From Hyphomicrobiales bacterium (GTDB taxonomy: Bacteria; Pseudomonadota; Alphaproteobacteria; Parvibaculales; Parvibaculaceae), in assembly GCA_016124805.1 (NCBI GenBank), contig WGND01000011.1:295851-359850 (forward strand): DNA of 64,000 nucleotides, written 5' to 3'. Numbering within the stretch: position 1 is the stretch's first letter; every line of letters begins with the position of its first letter. Made by a program: the position numbers and the translations under genes. Below are positions 1-9,048 of the stretch, in pieces. The notes below the pieces were generated by a model that was not told the DNA's origin, did not search any database, and was given only the letters and a program-made list of their open reading frames with translations.

Positions 1-1
1 T

Positions 2-166
2 CTCTATGCCAAGGCACGTACCGGCGAGATCAAGGAATTTACCGGTATCTCGGCACCCTATGAGGCACCGGATTCGCCGCAGCTTGTGGTTGATACGGCG
101 GCATCCTCGGTTGAGGAATGTGTGGACCGGCTTGTTAATTATGTGGAGAGCAAATTCAGGGTATAA
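2..166 (+). CDS. cysC: Adenylylsulfate (APS) kinase, C-terminal fragment
   Basis: This is the last 54 residues of a gene that begins before the window. The reading frame contains [13 protein letters not shown] followed by SAPYEAP and an LVVDT stretch, which is the characteristic C-terminal end of APS kinase, the enzyme that phosphorylates adenylylsulfate to PAPS in sulfate activation. It could equally be the C-terminal kinase domain of a CysN/CysC fusion, since only the tail is visible. It ends 28 bp before galE on the same strand, so read-through transcription into galE is possible. Confidence 0.8.
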   Translation, partial: LYAKARTGEIKEFTGISAPYEAPDSPQLVVDTAASSVEECVDRLVNYVESKFRV

Positions 167-194
167 GCGTTCTTCGAATGAGGAGGCCCCCTGA

Positions 195-1187
195 ATGAGC
201 GTTCTGGTGACTGGTGGTGCCGGTTATATCGGCAGTCACACCGCCATCGACCTGATCAATGCTGGCGAAGAGGTTGTCGTGATCGACAATCTCTCAACCG
301 GTTTTGAGTGGGCCGTCCAGGTTTCCGAGGATTCGCTCTATATCGGCGATATTGCCGATGACGCCCTGGTGTCGCGGATCATTGATGAGCGCAAGGTCGA
401 TGCCGTCGTGCATTTTGCCGGCTCCATCGTGGTGCCGGAGTCGGTTGAAAATCCGCTCAAATATTATCTCAACAATACAGCCCGCACGCGCAGCCTGATT
501 GAATCCTGCGTGAAGGGCGAGGTTAAGAATTTCATCTTTTCTTCTACGGCAGCGGTTTACGGGATGGTCGAAACCATGCCGGTGACGGAAGACGCACCGC
601 TCAATCCGATCTCCCCCTATGGCCGCTCCAAGCTGATGACCGAGTGGATGCTGCGCGATGTGTCGGAGGCCCATGATCTGAACTTTGCCGCCCTTCGCTA
701 TTTCAACGTGGCAGGCAGCGACCCGAAAGGCCGAACCGGGCAGTCCACCGCCAATGCCACCCATCTCATCAAGGTTGCCTGCCAGACGGCGCTGGGGCAG
801 CGCGACCATATTGATGTTTTCGGCACCGATTACGACACGCCGGATGGTACCTGTATTCGCGACTATATCCATGTGAGTGATCTGGCCTCAGCCCATACCG
901 CCGCGCTTGCCTATCTGCGCAAGACCGGCAGCAGCATTATCGCCAATGCCGGCTATGGGCATGGTTTTTCGGTTCGCGAGGTGCTGGCGGCCGTGGAGCG
1001 GGTGGCAGGCCATGGCTTCGACATTCGCGAGGCGCCGCGACGGGCTGGCGATCCGGCGGCCATTGTGTCGGATCCAAGCCGCATCAAGGCCAACTTTGGC
1101 TGGACGCCTGCCTATGATGATCTCGATGTGATCGTGGCCCATGCGATGGCATGGGAACAAAAATTGGCAACGCGTAACCGACTCTGA
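195..1187 (+). CDS. galE: UDP-glucose 4-epimerase
   Basis: A 330-residue extended short-chain dehydrogenase that interconverts UDP-glucose and UDP-galactose in the cytoplasm. The NAD-binding motif GGAGYIGSH is at residues 7-15, and the catalytic set is visible as SST at 116-118 and YGRSK with Tyr142 and Lys146. Length is typical of GalE. The ATG is preceded by an AGGAGG ribosome site (179-184). Its position ahead of glmU and glmS suggests a group supplying sugar nucleotides for envelope and exopolysaccharide; the MBOAT/SGNH pair 5 kb on is a possible consumer of such polymers, which is inference. Confidence 0.95.
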   Translation: MSVLVTGGAGYIGSHTAIDLINAGEEVVVIDNLSTGFEWAVQVSEDSLYIGDIADDALVSRIIDERKVDAVVHFAGSIVVPESVENPLKYYLNNTARTRSLIESCVKGEVKNFIFSSTAAVYGMVETMPVTEDAPLNPISPYGRSKLMTEWMLRDVSEAHDLNFAALRYFNVAGSDPKGRTGQSTANATHLIKVACQTALGQRDHIDVFGTDYDTPDGTCIRDYIHVSDLASAHTAALAYLRKTGSSIIANAGYGHGFSVREVLAAVERVAGHGFDIREAPRRAGDPAAIVSDPSRIKANFGWTPAYDDLDVIVAHAMAWEQKLATRNRL

Positions 1188-1291
1188 ATATATTGCAGCG
1201 CAAGATAGTGAAATAATAATTCATTTCCCTGCAAAATCAGTCCTGTGCGAGCCTCCGCGCGATCAGACAGGAGCTGGATAACCGGAATCGA

Positions 1292-2662
1292 ATGAGCATG
1301 ACCAAAAGCGCCATCACAGCCGTTATTCTGGCGGCCGGTAAGGGGATGCGAATGAAATCGCGTCTGCCCAAAGGCATGCATGCGATTGCCGGGCGCCCCA
1401 TGATTGGCCATGTGCTGGCAACGGTTGCAGAACTCGATGCGGCAGATGCTGTGCTCGTGGTTGGTCCGGACATGGATATCGTGTCGGATTATGCGCGTTC
1501 CGTGACGCCGGATGCAGCCATTGCGATTCAGCATGAGCGGCTGGGCACGGGCGATGCCGTGCGTGCTGCCGAAAGCGCTGTCCGCGAAGATTGCGATGTC
1601 GTGCTGGTGATCTTTGGTGACACGCCGCTTGTCCAGAGCCGGACATTGAAAGCGATGGCGGCGGCCTGTCTGGGCGAGCATCATGTCGCTGTTCTCGGCT
1701 TTGAAGCGGCTGATCCGGCAAAATATGGCCGTCTTGTTCTTGATGACAAAGAGGCGCTGCAAGCCATTGTCGAATTCAAGGATGCCACGCCCGAGCAGGT
1801 CGCCATCACGCTTTGCAATGGTGGCGCGATGGCCGTGCGCCGGGCCGATCTGTTCCGTTTGCTTGGCAAGCTCACCAACAAGAATGCCGCTGAAGAATAT
1901 TATCTGACGGATATTGTGGGTCTTGCCCGCGCTGAAGGTCTTTCCTGCACGGTCATCACGGCCGATGAGGCCGATGTGCAAGGCGTCAACAGCCGTGCCG
2001 ATCTCGCTGTCGTCGAAGCGGAAATGCAGAAGCGGCTTCGCCTTAAAGCGATGGAAGGGGGCGCGACGCTCAGCGATCCCGAGACCGTCCATTTCTGTGC
2101 CGACACGCAGCTCGGGCAGGATGTCACAATCGGGCAGCATGTCGTTTTCGGGCCTGATGTTCAGGTGGCGGATAATGTGACCATCAAACCCTTCTGCCAT
2201 ATTGAGGGAACACGTATTGAAGAGGGTGCGCAGGTCGGGCCCTATGCGCGGCTTCGCCCGGGTTCCGTCATCGGGCGGGATGCCCATATCGGCAATTTCG
2301 TCGAAACGAAGAAAGCCGCGATAGAGCAGGGCGCCAAGGTCAATCACCTGACCTATATTGGCGATGCCCGTGTGGGGGCCGGCAGCAATATCGGCGCGGG
2401 CACGATCACCTGCAATTATGACGGCTTTAACAAATATTTCACTGACATCGGCAAGGGCGCCTTTGTCGGCTCCAACTCGTCGCTGGTGGCGCCTGTCAAG
2501 ATCGGCGATGGCGCCTATATCGGGTCGGGCAGTGTGGTGACAAAGGATGTGGCTGGTGATGCGCTTGCCGTGACACGTCCTCAGCAGACGGAGAAAGCGG
2601 GCTGGGCCGCCCGCTTCCGGGCTGCACAGGAAGCGCGCAAGAAGTCAGGTTCGGGCAAATAG
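1292..2662 (+). CDS. glmU: Bifunctional UDP-N-acetylglucosamine pyrophosphorylase / glucosamine-1-phosphate N-acetyltransferase
   Basis: A 456-residue enzyme performing the last two steps to UDP-GlcNAc for peptidoglycan and LPS. The N-terminal nucleotidyltransferase domain begins with VILAAGKGMRMKS (residues 11-23), and the C-terminal half is a left-handed beta-helix of hexapeptide repeats with RLRPGSVIG, FVETKKA and GAGTITCNYDG. Length is normal for the family. Two start codons lie 6 bp apart (1292 and 1298); either is possible. The stop is 1 bp before the glmS start, so the two genes are almost certainly co-transcribed and translationally coupled. Confidence 0.97.
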   Translation: MSMTKSAITAVILAAGKGMRMKSRLPKGMHAIAGRPMIGHVLATVAELDAADAVLVVGPDMDIVSDYARSVTPDAAIAIQHERLGTGDAVRAAESAVREDCDVVLVIFGDTPLVQSRTLKAMAAACLGEHHVAVLGFEAADPAKYGRLVLDDKEALQAIVEFKDATPEQVAITLCNGGAMAVRRADLFRLLGKLTNKNAAEEYYLTDIVGLARAEGLSCTVITADEADVQGVNSRADLAVVEAEMQKRLRLKAMEGGATLSDPETVHFCADTQLGQDVTIGQHVVFGPDVQVADNVTIKPFCHIEGTRIEEGAQVGPYARLRPGSVIGRDAHIGNFVETKKAAIEQGAKVNHLTYIGDARVGAGSNIGAGTITCNYDGFNKYFTDIGKGAFVGSNSSLVAPVKIGDGAYIGSGSVVTKDVAGDALAVTRPQQTEKAGWAARFRAAQEARKKSGSGK

Positions 2663-2663
2663 C

Positions 2664-4487
2664 ATGTGCGGTATTGTTGGTGTCATCGGAAACAGGGATG
2701 TCGCGCCCATCATCGTGGAAGCGCTGAAGCGGCTTGAATATCGCGGCTATGACAGCGCGGGCGTTGCCACGATTCATGATGGCGATATTGATCGTCGTCG
2801 TGCCCAGGGCAAGCTTTTCCATCTTGAGACATTGCTTGAAAGCCAGCCGCTAACCGGCCTCATCGGCATCGGACATACGCGCTGGGCGACCCATGGTGCG
2901 CCGAGCGAACGCAATGCCCATCCGCATGCGACGGATCGGGTGGCGATTGTGCATAACGGCATCATTGAAAATTATCGCGAGCTGCGTGAGCGGCTGACGG
3001 CGCAGGGCGCGCACTTCGTCACTGAGACGGATACCGAAGTCGTGGCCCATCTCATCACCGGCTATCTGGATGCCGGCAAGTCACCTCAGGATGCTGTTTT
3101 TGCAGCGCTGCAGGAACTGGAAGGCGCCTTTGCTCTCGGGATCATCTTCAAGGGCGAAGACAATCTCATCATTGGGGCGCGCCGTGGCAGCCCGCTTGCC
3201 ATCGGCTATGGCGACGGGTCGATGTATCTGGGATCGGATGCCTTTGCGCTGGCCCCCATGACCAATCGCGTGACCTTTCTGGAGGAAGGCGACTGGGCCG
3301 TGCTGACGCGCGACGGCGCCGTGATCCATGATGCCGAAGGGCGCATTGTAGAACGCAAGATCAAGGTTACGGATGTCTCTGCCGCGCTGGTGGACAAGGG
3401 CAATCATCGCCATTTTATGGCAAAGGAAATTTTCGAGCAGCCCGAGGTCCTCGGCCACACGCTCTCGGAATATCTCAATCCGCTGAACGAGACGATCCGC
3501 CTGCCGGAGCTGCCTGTTGATCTGGCCAGCGTGCCGCGCATTACCATCGTCGCCTGTGGCACTGCCTATCTGGCCGGCATGGTCGCCAAATACTGGTTTG
3601 AGAAATATGCGCGGATTTCCGTCGAGGTCGATATTGCTTCCGAATTCCGTTATCGCAATGCCGCGCTGACGCCGGGCGGTCTGGCGATCTTCATTTCACA
3701 ATCGGGCGAAACTGCCGATACGCTTGCTGCGCTTCGCTATTGCGCGGAGAACGGCCAGAAGACCCTTGCCATCGTCAATGTGGTGGAGAGCTCCATTGCG
3801 CGCGCGGCGGATGGCATTTTGCCGACCTTTGCCGGACCGGAGATCGGTGTTGCCTCCACGAAAGCCTTTACCTGCCAGCTGACAACGCTGGCCGTTCTGG
3901 CGGTGCGTGCCGGGCTCGCGCGGGGGACAGTCGCCAAGGCCGACGAAGCCCGTCTTGTGCGGACCCTGCTGGAGGTGCCGCGGCATGTGGCCGAGGCCCT
4001 GCAGGCTGACCGCGCCATTCAGACAATCAGCGCCGACATGGCCCGCGCGCGTGACGTGCTTTATCTTGCGCGCGGCCATAATTATCCCATTGCCCTTGAA
4101 GGTGCGCTGAAGCTCAAGGAAATTTCATACATCCATGCCGAAGGCTATGCCGCCGGTGAGCTGAAGCATGGTCCGATTGCCCTGATTGACGAAGATGTGC
4201 CGGTGGTCGTGATCGCGCCGCTGGATGAGTTTTTCGACAAGACCATCTCCAATATGCAGGAAGTCATTGCGCGTGGCGGGCGTGTGTTGCTGATTTCGGA
4301 CAAGGCGGGCATTGAGCGAGTCGGCGACAGCGTCTGGGCTCATATCATGGTGCCGACCGTGCATCCGCTGATTGCCCCGATCATCAACACGATCCCTGTG
4401 CAACTGCTGGCCTATCACACGGCCGTCTCGAAGGGCACTGATGTGGATCAGCCCCGAAATCTGGCGAAATCCGTCACCGTTGAATAG
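2664..4487 (+). CDS. glmS: Glutamine--fructose-6-phosphate aminotransferase (isomerizing)
   Basis: A 607-residue enzyme converting fructose-6-phosphate and glutamine to glucosamine-6-phosphate, the entry step of the amino-sugar pathway. The N-terminal class II glutamine amidotransferase domain starts MCGIVGV with the catalytic Cys at position 2. Two SIS domains follow, with SQSGETADT and STKAFTCQL visible, and the protein ends in the conserved KSVTVE tail. It starts 1 bp after glmU. No glmS-type ribozyme leader is present upstream, as expected outside Firmicutes. No clear terminator is seen in the 183 bp that follow. Confidence 0.97.
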   Translation: MCGIVGVIGNRDVAPIIVEALKRLEYRGYDSAGVATIHDGDIDRRRAQGKLFHLETLLESQPLTGLIGIGHTRWATHGAPSERNAHPHATDRVAIVHNGIIENYRELRERLTAQGAHFVTETDTEVVAHLITGYLDAGKSPQDAVFAALQELEGAFALGIIFKGEDNLIIGARRGSPLAIGYGDGSMYLGSDAFALAPMTNRVTFLEEGDWAVLTRDGAVIHDAEGRIVERKIKVTDVSAALVDKGNHRHFMAKEIFEQPEVLGHTLSEYLNPLNETIRLPELPVDLASVPRITIVACGTAYLAGMVAKYWFEKYARISVEVDIASEFRYRNAALTPGGLAIFISQSGETADTLAALRYCAENGQKTLAIVNVVESSIARAADGILPTFAGPEIGVASTKAFTCQLTTLAVLAVRAGLARGTVAKADEARLVRTLLEVPRHVAEALQADRAIQTISADMARARDVLYLARGHNYPIALEGALKLKEISYIHAEGYAAGELKHGPIALIDEDVPVVVIAPLDEFFDKTISNMQEVIARGGRVLLISDKAGIERVGDSVWAHIMVPTVHPLIAPIINTIPVQLLAYHTAVSKGTDVDQPRNLAKSVTVE

Positions 4488-4670
4488 GCCTGATTCGCGG
4501 TTTTGCTCCTCGAACTGCCCTGCTTGAACAATGCATAAACAGACCATCCGCTTGTCGTTTTTCCGCCAATTCGGATGCGGCTCCCGCTCGTGATAGTTTT
4601 GTAACGGCTATCCTGTGTGACGGAACGCGCAGATTCTATGGGCTAAACTCTGCGCCGGGGAGCGCGAGAC

Positions 4671-5846
4671 ATGAGAAATAAAAACACGAAATCATTCTGC
4701 TGGTCCTTGTTTGTCATTATCACGAGCCTTTCGCTGGCGCCCTCAGCGCCAGGCGCGATGGCCGATACGGCAATCCCGTCAAGCGGCGTCAACGAGCTGA
4801 CAGCCGGAGCGACAGCGATTGATGAGTCCCGTTATGAAGATGCGATTGCCGTGTTCTCCCGCGCACTCGACAGCGAGGCGCTTGATGGCGCCGGCAAGGC
4901 GCTGGCCCATCATCATCGCGGCATTGCGGAACAGAAGCTTGGCCAGCAGAAAAATGCGATTGCCGATTACGGCCTTGCCATCAAATCCGGCCTGCTGCCC
5001 AAGCCTGTCATGGCACGTGCGTTCTACAATCGGGCTATCGCCTATGCCGATACTGGCGCGCCGAGTGAAGCGGAAGCCGATTATGATGCCTGTCTGGCGT
5101 TGACGCCTGATTTTGCGGCTGCCTATCACAATCGCGCCAATCTCAGGCGCCATCGCGGGGCCTATGCCGAGGCCATCAGTGATTACAATGAAGCCATGAA
5201 GCGCCTCTCGCCCAAGGATCAGAAACTCTCGCTGTTCGGGCGGGCACTCTCCCGGGAAATGCTGGACGACAAGGCGGGCGCCAAAACCGATTTGCAGGCG
5301 GCACTTGCCATTGACCCCGCCTTCAAAGCGGCTCAGGCCAAGCTGGCGGCACTTTCTGCCCCTGCCACGCCCGTTATGGCCGCTGCCGAACCCAAGGTGC
5401 TGCCTTCGGCACCGCCACCCAAAAAATCCGATGTCATCCGCGTCGCGTCGGCTGGTGGCTGGCAGACGACCGCGATCCGGTTTGAGAATGGGACGCCCAT
5501 CAAATTACCGCCGCCTGCAAGCGAAAAGCCCCTTAATACGGCCAGTCTGGTACCTCGCGAGGCCACGGCGCTTCAGCCCGCGAAAGTGACGAAAGACGGC
5601 GACATCCGAATCCAGCTTGGCGCCTTCCGCAGCGAGGCGATTGCCCTGCAAGCCTGGCGGGATCTCGTGGCCAAAGCCCCGTCTGAACTGGGTAACAGCA
5701 CGCCCCATATCGAGCGGGCCGATCTCGGGGCCAAAGGCATCTATTACCGCCTTCAAACAGGCGATTATGGCTCGGTTGCAGAAGCAAAAAGCCGTTGCAA
5801 TGCGCTGACTGCCCAATCGCTCGCCTGTATCGTCGCCGCCCGCTAG
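4671..5846 (+). CDS. Exported TPR-repeat protein with C-terminal SPOR-like domain
   Basis: A 391-residue protein with a basic N-terminus and hydrophobic stretch (about residues 9-31) ending in PGAMA, read as a Sec signal peptide. Residues about 40-225 form tetratricopeptide repeats (HHRGIAEQKLGQ, FYNRAIAYADTG, YHNRANLRRHRG). An Ala/Pro-rich linker follows, then a C-terminal domain of about 80 residues starting IRIQLGAFRSEAIALQAW, which matches the SPOR fold that binds denuded glycan strands of septal peptidoglycan. The architecture suggests a periplasmic protein at the cell wall or division site. The exact role is not known. Confidence 0.75.
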   Translation: MRNKNTKSFCWSLFVIITSLSLAPSAPGAMADTAIPSSGVNELTAGATAIDESRYEDAIAVFSRALDSEALDGAGKALAHHHRGIAEQKLGQQKNAIADYGLAIKSGLLPKPVMARAFYNRAIAYADTGAPSEAEADYDACLALTPDFAAAYHNRANLRRHRGAYAEAISDYNEAMKRLSPKDQKLSLFGRALSREMLDDKAGAKTDLQAALAIDPAFKAAQAKLAALSAPATPVMAAAEPKVLPSAPPPKKSDVIRVASAGGWQTTAIRFENGTPIKLPPPASEKPLNTASLVPREATALQPAKVTKDGDIRIQLGAFRSEAIALQAWRDLVAKAPSELGNSTPHIERADLGAKGIYYRLQTGDYGSVAEAKSRCNALTAQSLACIVAAR

Positions 5847-5924
5847 GCTGTCCCCTACAAATGGGTGGGTCCGGGGCGATGCTTAAGGCTCAGATTCATC
5901 CCAACAAAAAAAAGGGGGGATGAA

Positions 5925-6395
5925 ATGAGACAGCTGGAATCCGAATTCCTATTTGAGATCGAGGCCACGCTTGAGGCCATGCAGGATGTCGGGCTTACGC
6001 CGACCGGGCATCGGATGATCGCCTATGTCAAAGAGGGCCGCTTTACCGGCCCCAAGATGAAGGGCAAGGTTCTGGCGGGTGGTGGCGACTGGGCGCTTGT
6101 CCGGGGTGACGGGGTGCTGGTCATTGACGTCCGCATTACGATTGAGACCGATGATGGCGTGCGGATCTATGTCAGCTATGGCGGGCGCATTTCCGGGTCG
6201 CCCGAGGTGCTTGGGCAGTTGCTCGATCCGACCAAGGCTGGGGATGTCGATCCGGCGAGCTATTATTTCCGCACAAATCCGCTTTTTGATGCCCCTGTCA
6301 ATTCAGACTATGCGTGGCTGAATGGCATGGCTGCCATCGGGATCGGCCGCTTCACATCCACCGGCGTCAGCTATGATGTTCACCTGATCCGATAG
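5925..6395 (+). CDS. DUF3237 family protein
   Basis: A 156-residue soluble protein recognised by the pattern LTPTGHRMIAYVKEGRFTGPKMKG, here with the segment from Thr-Gly to GPKMKGKVLAGGGDW, which defines the DUF3237 beta-barrel family of unknown function. An upstream in-frame extension to 5865 exists, but the ATG at 5925 is preceded by a strong purine tract (about 5911-5920), so this start is chosen. A competing ATG at 5920 reads into an immediate stop. The members are scattered among catabolic genes in proteobacteria; no function can be assigned here. Confidence 0.8.
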   Translation: MRQLESEFLFEIEATLEAMQDVGLTPTGHRMIAYVKEGRFTGPKMKGKVLAGGGDWALVRGDGVLVIDVRITIETDDGVRIYVSYGGRISGSPEVLGQLLDPTKAGDVDPASYYFRTNPLFDAPVNSDYAWLNGMAAIGIGRFTSTGVSYDVHLIR

Positions 6396-6405
6396 AAAAC
6401 GGGCA

Positions 6406-6424
6406 GGGGCGGAGCCCTATTTTT
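6406..6424 (+). terminator. Possible weak intrinsic terminator after the DUF3237 gene
   Basis: A short hairpin GGGGC-GGA-GCCCT (one G-T pair) ends 2 bases before a run of four T, starting 11 bp after the stop codon. The stem is only 5 bp, so the call is tentative. Confidence 0.35.
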
Positions 6425-6514
6425 CGTTTACACGGACAAGTTGAATTGAGGTAGTTTGGGAGCGTTCTTCCGGGCGATCTTTGCCCTATGGCATGTCATA
6501 TGAGCCCCTGTTAA

Positions 6515-8023
6515 ATGCTCTTCAATTCGCCCGTCTTCATTTTCGGATTCCTTCCGTTAACAGCCCTTTTGTGCTTCAGCATTCGCGCCGTGCTTGGCCG
6601 GGAGTCGAGCCTTGCCTTTCTGGTGCTGGCTTCGCTGTTTTTCTATGGCTGGTGGAACCCGGTCTATCTCCCGCTTCTGATCGGTCTGGCGGTTTTCAAT
6701 TTCCTGCTGGCCCGTCCGATCATGTCGGAGCGAAAGAAGGCCAATGGCGGCTGGTCGAAAGCGCTGATGATTTTTGGTGTCTGCGTCGATCTGGGCGCGC
6801 TTGGCTATTTCAAATATACCGATTTCCTCATCAACACCGTCAACACAATCGGCGGGACGGATTATCACCTGCAGCACATCATTCTGCCACTTGCCATTTC
6901 CTTTTTCACCTTCCAGAAGATCGCCTATCTGGTCGATGCCAGCCGTGGCGAGGTCGAGCCGCATAGTTTTCTGGAATATTGTTTTTTCGTGATGTTCTTC
7001 CCGCAGCTCATTGCCGGTCCGATTGTTCATCACAAGGAAATTTTCTCCCAGACCAAGATGAAGCGCGGCTTTGCCTTTGATCGCATGAATGTCTCGATCG
7101 GCTTGACGATCTTCCTGATCGGCCTCTTCAAAAAGGTTGTGCTGGCCGACAATGTGGCGCCGAGTGCCAACTGGGTTTTCGGGCTGGCCCATCAGGGGCA
7201 GGCAGTTGGCTTTCTTGCCGCATGGGAAGCGATGCTGGCCTATACGTTCCAGCTCTATTTCGATTTTTCGGGCTATTCCGATATGGCGATTGGCGCAGCG
7301 CGTATTTTCGGTATCAAGCTGCCGCTCAATTTCCATTCGCCCTATCAGGCGATCAACATTATTGATTTCTGGCGCCGCTGGCACATGACGCTGTCGCGCT
7401 TTCTGCGGGACTATCTCTATATCTCGCTGGGCGGCAACCGGAAGGGGTTCTTCCGGCGTTATGCCAATCTGTTCATCACCATGGCGCTGGGTGGATTATG
7501 GCACGGGCCGGCATGGACCTTCATGCTGTGGGGTGCGGCGCATGGCAGCTTTCTGATCATCAATCATGCATGGCGCGCCCTGCCGCGCAAACCGATCAAT
7601 GCCTGGTGGTCGCGCGGCATCGCCCGGCTGGTTACGTTTCTGGCAGTGGCGCTTGCATGGGTTCTCTTCCGTGCTGAAAGTCTCGATGCCGCAATGATCA
7701 TTTATCAGGGTCTGGTGAATGTTCCTGATGATCTCAACGTATCTGCGCTGGGTATTGATCTGCTGTGGCTCAGCTTCTGGATGGGTATTCTCTGGTACTG
7801 GCCCAATACCCAGCAGCTCATGGCGCTTGTGAAGCCCGCCTATGACTATGGTCGTCGAGAGCGACATGCCGACCCGCTGCTTTTGCCCATTGAGGGCACG
7901 CGTTATGGATGGCTGGGGGTCTGGCGGCCCGGTATGGCCGCTGCCGTGCTTGTTGGCCTTGCCGCGACCGTTTCCATTCTGAGCCTGCAAAGGGTCAGCG
8001 AATTTCTCTATTTCCAGTTCTAG
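6515..8023 (+). CDS. MBOAT family membrane O-acyltransferase (AlgI-like)
   Basis: A 502-residue polytopic inner-membrane protein of the membrane-bound O-acyltransferase family, which passes acetyl groups across the membrane for O-acetylation of exported polysaccharides such as alginate. Many hydrophobic segments are visible, and the family motifs include FPQLIAGPI, YFDFSGYSDMAIG, FWRRWHMTLSRFLRDYLY and WHGPAW with the invariant His330; a second His is at 343. Length matches AlgI. The downstream gene starts 5 bp after the stop and encodes the expected SGNH-type partner, so the pair is very likely one operon. The polymer acetylated is not identifiable from the window. Confidence 0.9.
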   Translation: MLFNSPVFIFGFLPLTALLCFSIRAVLGRESSLAFLVLASLFFYGWWNPVYLPLLIGLAVFNFLLARPIMSERKKANGGWSKALMIFGVCVDLGALGYFKYTDFLINTVNTIGGTDYHLQHIILPLAISFFTFQKIAYLVDASRGEVEPHSFLEYCFFVMFFPQLIAGPIVHHKEIFSQTKMKRGFAFDRMNVSIGLTIFLIGLFKKVVLADNVAPSANWVFGLAHQGQAVGFLAAWEAMLAYTFQLYFDFSGYSDMAIGAARIFGIKLPLNFHSPYQAINIIDFWRRWHMTLSRFLRDYLYISLGGNRKGFFRRYANLFITMALGGLWHGPAWTFMLWGAAHGSFLIINHAWRALPRKPINAWWSRGIARLVTFLAVALAWVLFRAESLDAAMIIYQGLVNVPDDLNVSALGIDLLWLSFWMGILWYWPNTQQLMALVKPAYDYGRRERHADPLLLPIEGTRYGWLGVWRPGMAAAVLVGLAATVSILSLQRVSEFLYFQF

Positions 8024-8028
8024 GTATC

Positions 8029-9048
8029 ATGAACAAGCTGGCCACACGCTACCTGCTGACCCTGATGGCAACGATGCTTGTTGGCCTCGGGCTCGCCTTT
8101 GCGTTCAATGTGAGCGTGGACCCGCTGTGGTATTTCCAGGGCAATCAATGGGGCAGTGTCAATTATGCCTTCAATGAGCGCGTGACAAAGGTCAATCGCT
8201 TCCTGCCGCGCCAGTCGGAATATGACTGCATCATTTTCGGGGACAGCCGGATCACCCTGTTGCCGGAAGAAAAAATCACCGGACATCATTGTTATAATTT
8301 TGCCTTCTCCGCCGGCAAGGGCGAAGAATTTCTGGCCTATGCCAAATATCTCGACGCCCGCGGTTTCCGTCCTGATCTTGTGATTGTGGGACTGAGCATC
8401 AGTGAATATCGGGCCCATGTGGGTGGTCCCAACATTCCCGGATTCATCAGTGAGCAGACTGATCCGCTGAGCTATATGAGCCAGTATCTGTCACTTGATA
8501 CGCTGGCTTATGCCTATCGGACATTATTTGGAAAATCACCGATTGATCGTGTCTATGACAGCAATTTTCATTGCCATGTTGCCTCGGGCGCGACGCATTA
8601 TGATCCTGCTGTTCCCATACGTGACCTGAAGTCCGGGCCCTTTACCGGCCTTGAGCGTATTGATCTCATGGATCAGATGCGGCTCATTTTTCCCAATGCG
8701 CGCTTTGTCGGCTACACGCCGCCCATTTCAGCCTGGGCCATTCAGGCCTATGACGAGATGGGATGGCTTGACGACTATACCCATGCGCTGCACCGCGCGA
8801 GTTCCGTCTTTGACGCCTATTATGATTTCAGCGTGCCTTCTGACATCACCACCAATCCTGTCAATACCTATGACGGAACGCATTATTCGGAAGAGGCCAA
8901 TGCGCTTATCGCGTCGGCCATTTCAACCGGTGACACGGGACAGGCACTTGATCTGAAGGATCTGAGTGAAGAGGAAATGCGGGCGGCATATCACGCGCGG
9001 CTGACTGCGTATCAGGCGTTGATGCTGCGACCGCTCAAGGGCGACTGA
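8029..9048 (+). CDS. Membrane-anchored SGNH-type protein, MBOAT partner (AlgJ/AlgX-like)
   Basis: A 339-residue protein with an N-terminal membrane anchor or signal (residues about 9-27) and a periplasmic domain. GDSR at 71-74 gives a nucleophile Ser73, and DGTH with Asp282 and His285 supplies the other catalytic residues, the pattern of SGNH esterases and acetyltransferases. Together with the MBOAT protein 5 bp upstream it should transfer acetyl groups onto an extracellular or periplasmic polysaccharide. Sequence divergence from AlgJ/AlgX prevents naming it. Its last 37 bp overlap the 3' end of the convergent PAS gene. Confidence 0.75.
   Translation: MNKLATRYLLTLMATMLVGLGLAFAFNVSVDPLWYFQGNQWGSVNYAFNERVTKVNRFLPRQSEYDCIIFGDSRITLLPEEKITGHHCYNFAFSAGKGEEFLAYAKYLDARGFRPDLVIVGLSISEYRAHVGGPNIPGFISEQTDPLSYMSQYLSLDTLAYAYRTLFGKSPIDRVYDSNFHCHVASGATHYDPAVPIRDLKSGPFTGLERIDLMDQMRLIFPNARFVGYTPPISAWAIQAYDEMGWLDDYTHALHRASSVFDAYYDFSVPSDITTNPVNTYDGTHYSEEANALIASAISTGDTGQALDLKDLSEEEMRAAYHARLTAYQALMLRPLKGD

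Noticed and set aside
1112..2347. A 411-codon minus-strand frame opposite glmU
   Set aside because: Antisense to a fully conserved glmU with no domain or ribosome site of its own.
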